Of a stretch of 8,605 nucleotides of DNA, positions 6,807-8,605 are shown one piece after another. How positions within the stretch are numbered: the stretch's first letter is position 1; every line of letters begins with the position of its first letter. A model generated the notes under the pieces. That model saw nothing but the letters and a program-made list of their open reading frames with translations, was not told the origin of the DNA and searched no databases. The position numbers and the translations under genes were made by a program. The stretch is from Ignavibacteriales bacterium UBA6490 (GTDB lineage: Bacteria > Bacteroidota > Ignavibacteria > Ignavibacteriales > Ignavibacteriaceae): the NCBI GenBank assembly GCA_002435365.1, contig DJMM01000092.1, forward strand, positions 1 to 8,605, in the 5' to 3' direction.

Positions 6807-7397
6807 ATGTTCAATAACCAGGAATTTTACAGATCAGTTTTCGACCTTAAGGATCTGCCCGATGACAACCTTCCTGAAGTTATTATCTGCGGAAGATCCA
6901 ATGTGGGGAAGTCATCATTTATTAACTCACTCTTCAACAGAACAAACCTTGCCCGCACAAGCTCAACACCGGGAAAAACCCGCTCCCTTAACTATTATCT
7001 TATAGATAAAAATCTTTTCCTGGTTGACCTTCCCGGATTCGGATATGCTAAAATCAGCAAGAAGGAGAGGGAATACTGGGCTAAACTTATTGAAGGATAC
7101 CTGAAATCGTCAAAACAAAAATCACTTGCCATTCATCTTGTAGACAGCCGTCATAAGCCGACAGAACTGGATGTCCATCTTAATAATCTCCTGCAGTATC
7201 ATAAAATACCTTATATCGTAATACTTAGTAAAATTGACAAGCTTAAGCAGTCCGAAATAAAACAAACAATCAGCAATACAACCGCAGTTTTTCCAGAGCT
7301 CAAATATGGTGAAAACCTGATGACATACTCGTCCGTCAAAAAGACTGGAAAAAAAGAAGTCCTCAAATTGCTTTCAGCAATGTTCTATCACTTTTGA
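6807..7397 (+). CDS. engB: Ribosome-biogenesis GTP-binding protein EngB/YsxC/YihA
   Basis: EngB is a small cytosolic GTPase needed for late assembly of the 50S subunit. In the 196-residue product (from M at 6807) the G motifs are in order: G1 GRSNVGKS (29-36), G2 region STPGKT (53-58), G3 DLPGFGYA (74-81), G4 SKID (141-144, usually TKxD) and a G5-like YSSVKKTG (174-181). The frame also opens at ATG 6777, one base after the T-run of the terminator. I prefer 6807 because the family normally has only about four residues before the (A/Q)EF motif and because a 6777 start would leave no room for a leader on its own transcript. Neither ATG has a clear ribosome binding site. Confidence 0.93.
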   Translation: MFNNQEFYRSVFDLKDLPDDNLPEVIICGRSNVGKSSFINSLFNRTNLARTSSTPGKTRSLNYYLIDKNLFLVDLPGFGYAKISKKEREYWAKLIEGYLKSSKQKSLAIHLVDSRHKPTELDVHLNNLLQYHKIPYIVILSKIDKLKQSEIKQTISNTTAVFPELKYGENLMTYSSVKKTGKKEVLKLLSAMFYHF

Positions 7398-7433
7398 TCC
7401 TTTAAGCCGTTTATTTAGTTTCTGCTTATATAA

Positions 7434-7501
7434 GGCACATCTCACATAATATTAATTTATAATATTTAATATTAGTGCCGGAAAGATGAGATTTTTAATT
7501 T
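7434..7501 (+). terminator. AT-rich hairpin after engB, possible weak terminator
   Basis: A perfect 9-bp stem TAATATTAA (7447-7455) / TTAATATTA (7466-7474) encloses a 10-base loop. It is framed by GGCAC (7434-7438) and GTGCC (7475-7479). ATCTCA (7439-7444) can pair with TGAGAT (7487-7492), which is followed by TTTTAATTTTT-like sequence, so a terminator-shaped fold is possible. The two outer pairings cannot nest with each other. The stem is AT-only, so termination efficiency is doubtful. Confidence 0.35.
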
Positions 7502-7567
7502 TTCTGCCTGCGAACCAGCAATGATTTAACGGCATCAGCGATAACCAAAAAAAATAATTACAATCAG

Positions 7568-7574
7568 AAAGGAG
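7568..7574 (+). promoter_or_regulatory. Ribosome binding site deciding the start of the 91-codon gene
   Basis: AAAGGAG is a strong Shine-Dalgarno sequence. The in-frame ATG at 7576 is only 1 base downstream, too close to be used. The in-frame GTG at 7585 is 10 bases downstream and gives the N-terminus MARFFIEVPH, so GTG is the better start. Confidence 0.7.
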
Positions 7575-7584
7575 AATGATTGCT

Positions 7585-7860
7585 GTGGCAAGATTTTTTA
7601 TAGAAGTGCCGCACGAAGAAGAAAGGGTTGCATGCGCACGTGCTATCCAAACCCTCCAGAAAACAGGCTCGCACTTTCTTACCCATGCTGATTACGGATG
7701 TCTTGACGGCGTACATAAAGCATGGATAATAGTTGAAGTTGAAAACAAGGAAATTGCACGGGCTATTTTACCCACGGAATACCGGTTTCAGGCCAAAATC
7801 GTACAGCTCAATAAATTCTCCCTGGAAGAAATTGATGAGATCGTTAACCATCACTCGTGA
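7585..7860 (+). CDS. Conserved-looking small protein, function not assigned
   Basis: I cannot name this 91-residue protein. It is soluble, with no signal peptide or membrane segment. The predicted order is strand (ARFFIEVPH, 2-10), helix (12-27), two strands across 28-52 with SHFLTHADYGCLDGVHKAWIIVEVEN, helix (54-68), strand (AKIVQLNKF) and a short end helix. That layout suits a ferredoxin-like alpha+beta fold of the small dimeric-barrel type, an inference. H10, C17, H30, H34, C39 and H44 are spaced as if some might bind a metal or act in catalysis, but this is untested. The start is GTG 7585, set by AAAGGAG at 7568-7574; ATG 7576 would add three residues. The strong ribosome binding site, codon use like its neighbours and a terminator 77 bases downstream argue for a real, monocistronic gene. 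Confidence 0.88.
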   Translation: MARFFIEVPHEEERVACARAIQTLQKTGSHFLTHADYGCLDGVHKAWIIVEVENKEIARAILPTEYRFQAKIVQLNKFSLEEIDEIVNHHS

Positions 7861-7872
7861 TAGATAAATAAT

Positions 7873-7912
7873 CAGGATCGACAGTAATGCGGTGAGGATG
7901 TTGCCGGTCCTG
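7873..7912 (+). other. Hairpin in the 3' untranslated region of the small gene
   Basis: CAGGATCG (7873-7880) pairs with CGGTCCTG (7905-7912) over 8 bp with one T-G wobble, around a 24-base loop. It lies between the stop codon and the terminator. There is no T-run after it, so it is not itself a terminator; the large loop makes the structure uncertain. Confidence 0.3.
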
Positions 7913-7936
7913 GACACAATTCACATGATTATATGT

Positions 7937-7963
7937 AAGTCAACAGTCTAATGTTGACTTTTT
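7937..7963 (+). terminator. Rho-independent terminator of the small gene
   Basis: A perfect 9-bp stem pairs AAGTCAACA (7937-7945) with TGTTGACTT (7952-7960), with the 6-base loop GTCTAA. Five T (7959-7963) follow the last C, then AATATA. It lies 77 bases after the stop codon. The preceding A-run is short, so it probably acts mainly on the + strand. Confidence 0.85.
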
Positions 7964-8044
7964 AATATACCTTCCGTTTTTTTATAAGATATTTTTTAAC
8001 TTTAGAATGCCTGCCTGATTGTGTAGAGATTTTAGTTATATAGA

Positions 8045-8107
8045 GCTTTAGTCTGAACCACGATCTCCATCCGTCAGCTGAAGTATTGCATGATGAATAA
8101 TATTCTG
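8045..8107 (-). repeat. Dispersed repeat, copy A (reverse orientation)
   Basis: Read on the - strand, the core at 8080-8045 begins CAGCTGACGGATGGA and ends ATCGTGGTTCAGAC-TAAAGC. It matches copy B (8443-8478) at 32 of 36 bases with no gaps. Upstream, 8107-8081 on the - strand resembles the corresponding part of copy B with small insertions or deletions (CAGAATATTATTCATCATGC against CAGATCC...TTATCGTGC). Confidence 0.8.
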
Positions 8108-8246
8108 GTGGCTTTGATACGTTCTGAAAATCGGGCTACTCAATGACCGGACTTATCAACTTACTTCAGATATTTTCATATTTGACAGCTTTTCCCTGAA
8201 TTTTCACTCGCACTTGTGTTCACCCGGCCAATAGTCTGCTCTTACG

Positions 8247-8306
8247 TCCGGCACAGGCAGTCAAATTTAACTGCCGGATACGAAAGATAGCCGTGTCAAA
8301 GCCGGA
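8247..8306 (+). other. Region of mutually exclusive GC-rich hairpins upstream of a possible gene start
   Basis: TCCGGCA (8247-8253) can pair with TGCCGGA (8272-8278), or its TCCGGC with GCCGGA (8301-8306). GGCAGT (8256-8261) can pair with ACTGCC (8270-8275) around CAAATTTA. GGCAC-A-GGC (8250-8258) can pair with GCC-GTGTC (8290-8297) with one bulged A and one wobble. These folds compete for the same bases, as in a switching leader, and lie about 50 bases before the TTG at 8359. No known riboswitch class fits convincingly. Confidence 0.3.
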
Positions 8307-8358
8307 GGAGTGCTACAATAAAACCTGATCAGCAATCTTAAAAGGAAGGAGTCACATT

Positions 8359-8605
8359 TTGAAGTTTTTTATAGCTGAGATTCATCCCCCGTCAGAATCG
8401 GACTCTGAAAGACAGATCCATTTTTTTATCGTGCTAATCCGGCAGCTGACAGATGTAAATCGTGGTTCAGACAAAAGCATTTTGGAAATGGAACCAGGCC
8501 CTATAAGTGATTTCCATTTCCATCTGAAGTGTTACGAAAATATGTTAAATAATAATCCTGTAAATCCGCCACGCCATTGGTGGACAGGGCAGCTGACGGA
8601 GTGGA
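8359..8605 (+). CDS. Possible partial gene, 5' end only, running off the window
   Basis: Eighty-two codons stay open from TTG 8359 to the window edge. AAGGAAGGAG (8342-8351) is an excellent Shine-Dalgarno sequence with a 7-base spacer, and TTG starts are used by other genes here. The translation begins MKFFIAEIHPPSESDSERQ, then reads HFFIVLIRQLTDVNRGSDKS through repeat copy B, and ends PPRHWWTGQLTEW at the start of copy C. I do not recognise it. The first residues (FFI then E) loosely recall MARFFIEVPH of the small gene at 7585. Because the frame crosses a dispersed repeat, it may be a gene disrupted by an insertion, or an open frame by chance. Confidence 0.38.
   Translation, partial: MKFFIAEIHPPSESDSERQIHFFIVLIRQLTDVNRGSDKSILEMEPGPISDFHFHLKCYENMLNNNPVNPPRHWWTGQLTEW
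8413..8478 (+). repeat. Dispersed repeat, copy B (forward orientation)
   Basis: The core 8443-8478 (CAGCTGACAGATG ... CGTGGTTCAGAC-AAAAGC) is the inverted partner of copy A. Internally it contains related short words, ATCGTGCTA, ATCCGGCAG and ATCGTGGTT, suggesting an older tandem of ATCCGTG-like units. It lies inside the open frame that starts at 8359. Confidence 0.8.
8483..8522 (+). repeat. Perfect 11-bp inverted repeat
   Basis: TGGAAATGGAA (8483-8493) is matched exactly by TTCCATTTCCA (8512-8522), with an 18-base loop. It begins 5 bases after repeat copy B. No T-run follows, so it is not a terminator; it could be an RNA hairpin or a protein-binding site. Confidence 0.6.
8588..8605 (+). repeat. 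Dispersed repeat, copy C, cut off by the window end
   Basis: GGCAGCTGAC (8588-8597) is identical to copy B at 8441-8450, and CAGCTGACGGA followed by TGGA matches copy A with one extra G. It has the same orientation as copy B, 147 bases downstream. Only the first part of the core lies within the window. Confidence 0.55.

Larger units (their letters stand above)
7964..8358. other. Intergenic stretch without a supported complete gene
   Basis: No open frame in this stretch has both a credible start and family-like sequence. It is AT-rich up to about 8040, then more mixed. It holds the left copy of an inverted repeat (8045-8107) and a cluster of CCGGC/GCCGG words with several possible pairings (8224-8306). 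A TACAAT box at 8314-8319 could be a -10 element, but no good -35 is present. Confidence 0.6.
8045..8478. mobile_element. Possible MITE-like unit bounded by imperfect inverted repeats
   Basis: The left end reads GCTTTAGTCTGAACCACGAT and the right end, on the opposite strand, GCTTTTGTCTGAACCACGAT, so a 434-base segment is bounded by inverted copies of one sequence. The end 36 bases match at 32 positions, and weaker similarity continues inward to about 63-66 bases. No transposase gene is inside, as in a non-autonomous element. No target-site duplication is visible in the flanks, so two independent copies of a dispersed repeat are an equally good reading. Confidence 0.3.

Noticed and set aside
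8045..8150. A minus-strand gene ending in QLTDGDRGSD
   Set aside because: The frame is only about 35 codons, has no ATG or ribosome binding site, and lies mostly in the repeat.
8182..8187. TTGACA as a -35 promoter element
   Set aside because: There is no -10-like box 16-18 bases downstream; the region there is CACTCG.
8247..8310. Cyclic-di-GMP-I (GEMM) riboswitch, suggested by the ordered words CACAGGC, CGAAAG and CAAAGCC
   Set aside because: The helix that should close the GAAA loop does not form (ATAC against GATA), the AAACC/GGGAC segments are missing and the spacing is wrong.
8322..8338. TPP riboswitch fragment (ACCTGATCAGC)
   Set aside because: Only a few bases match; the TPP signature CTGAGA and the GGATAATGCC part are absent.
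7861..8605. CRISPR array
   Set aside because: The three related copies are unevenly spaced, in mixed orientation and imperfect, with no regular spacer length.

Overview
The window carries the 3' part of a bacterial ribosomal-protein super-operon (end of the spc operon joined to the alpha operon), all on the + strand, followed by two small single genes and a gene-poor, repeat-bearing tail. Gene content, the order secY-map-infA-rpmJ-rpsM-rpsK-rpsD-rpoA-rplQ with no adk between secY and map, an S4 protein ending in NEQLVVELYSK, an L17 with a charged tail, moderate-to-low GC and frequent AGA/AAA codons point to the FCB group (Bacteroidota/Chlorobi/Ignavibacteria). The zinc-ribbon (four-Cys) form of S4 fits the Ignavibacteria side better than Bacteroides, but this assignment is from recalled family features only.

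Layout. Positions 1-22 look like the T-arm and acceptor 3' end of a tRNA; this replaces the rplR gene normally found just upstream of rpsE. Positions 87-6718 hold a tight co-directional run: rpsE, rpmD, rplO, secY, map, infA, rpmJ, rpsM, rpsK, rpsD, rpoA, rplQ, with gaps of 1-35 bases. It ends in a strong intrinsic terminator (6741-6775). engB/ysxC, a ribosome-assembly GTPase, begins almost directly after it. After an AT-rich hairpin region comes a 91-codon gene of unassigned function (7585-7860) and a perfect 9-bp-stem terminator (7937-7963).

From 7964 to the end no complete gene is visible. This tail holds an imperfect inverted repeat (8045-8107 and 8413-8478) with a third, cut-off copy at the window edge (8588-8605), a cluster of mutually exclusive CCGGC/GCCGG pairings, an 11-bp inverted repeat, and a possible gene start at 8359 (good ribosome binding site, TTG codon) that stays open to the window end but runs through one of the repeats.

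How it works together: the main block supplies ribosomal proteins, initiation factor IF1, the RNA polymerase alpha subunit, the SecY translocation channel and methionine aminopeptidase, a set for making, processing and exporting proteins. EngB is functionally related because it helps assemble the large subunit. Most of the window is ordinary conserved sequence; the items worth a second look are the tRNA-like junction at the start and the repeat-rich last 650 bases.
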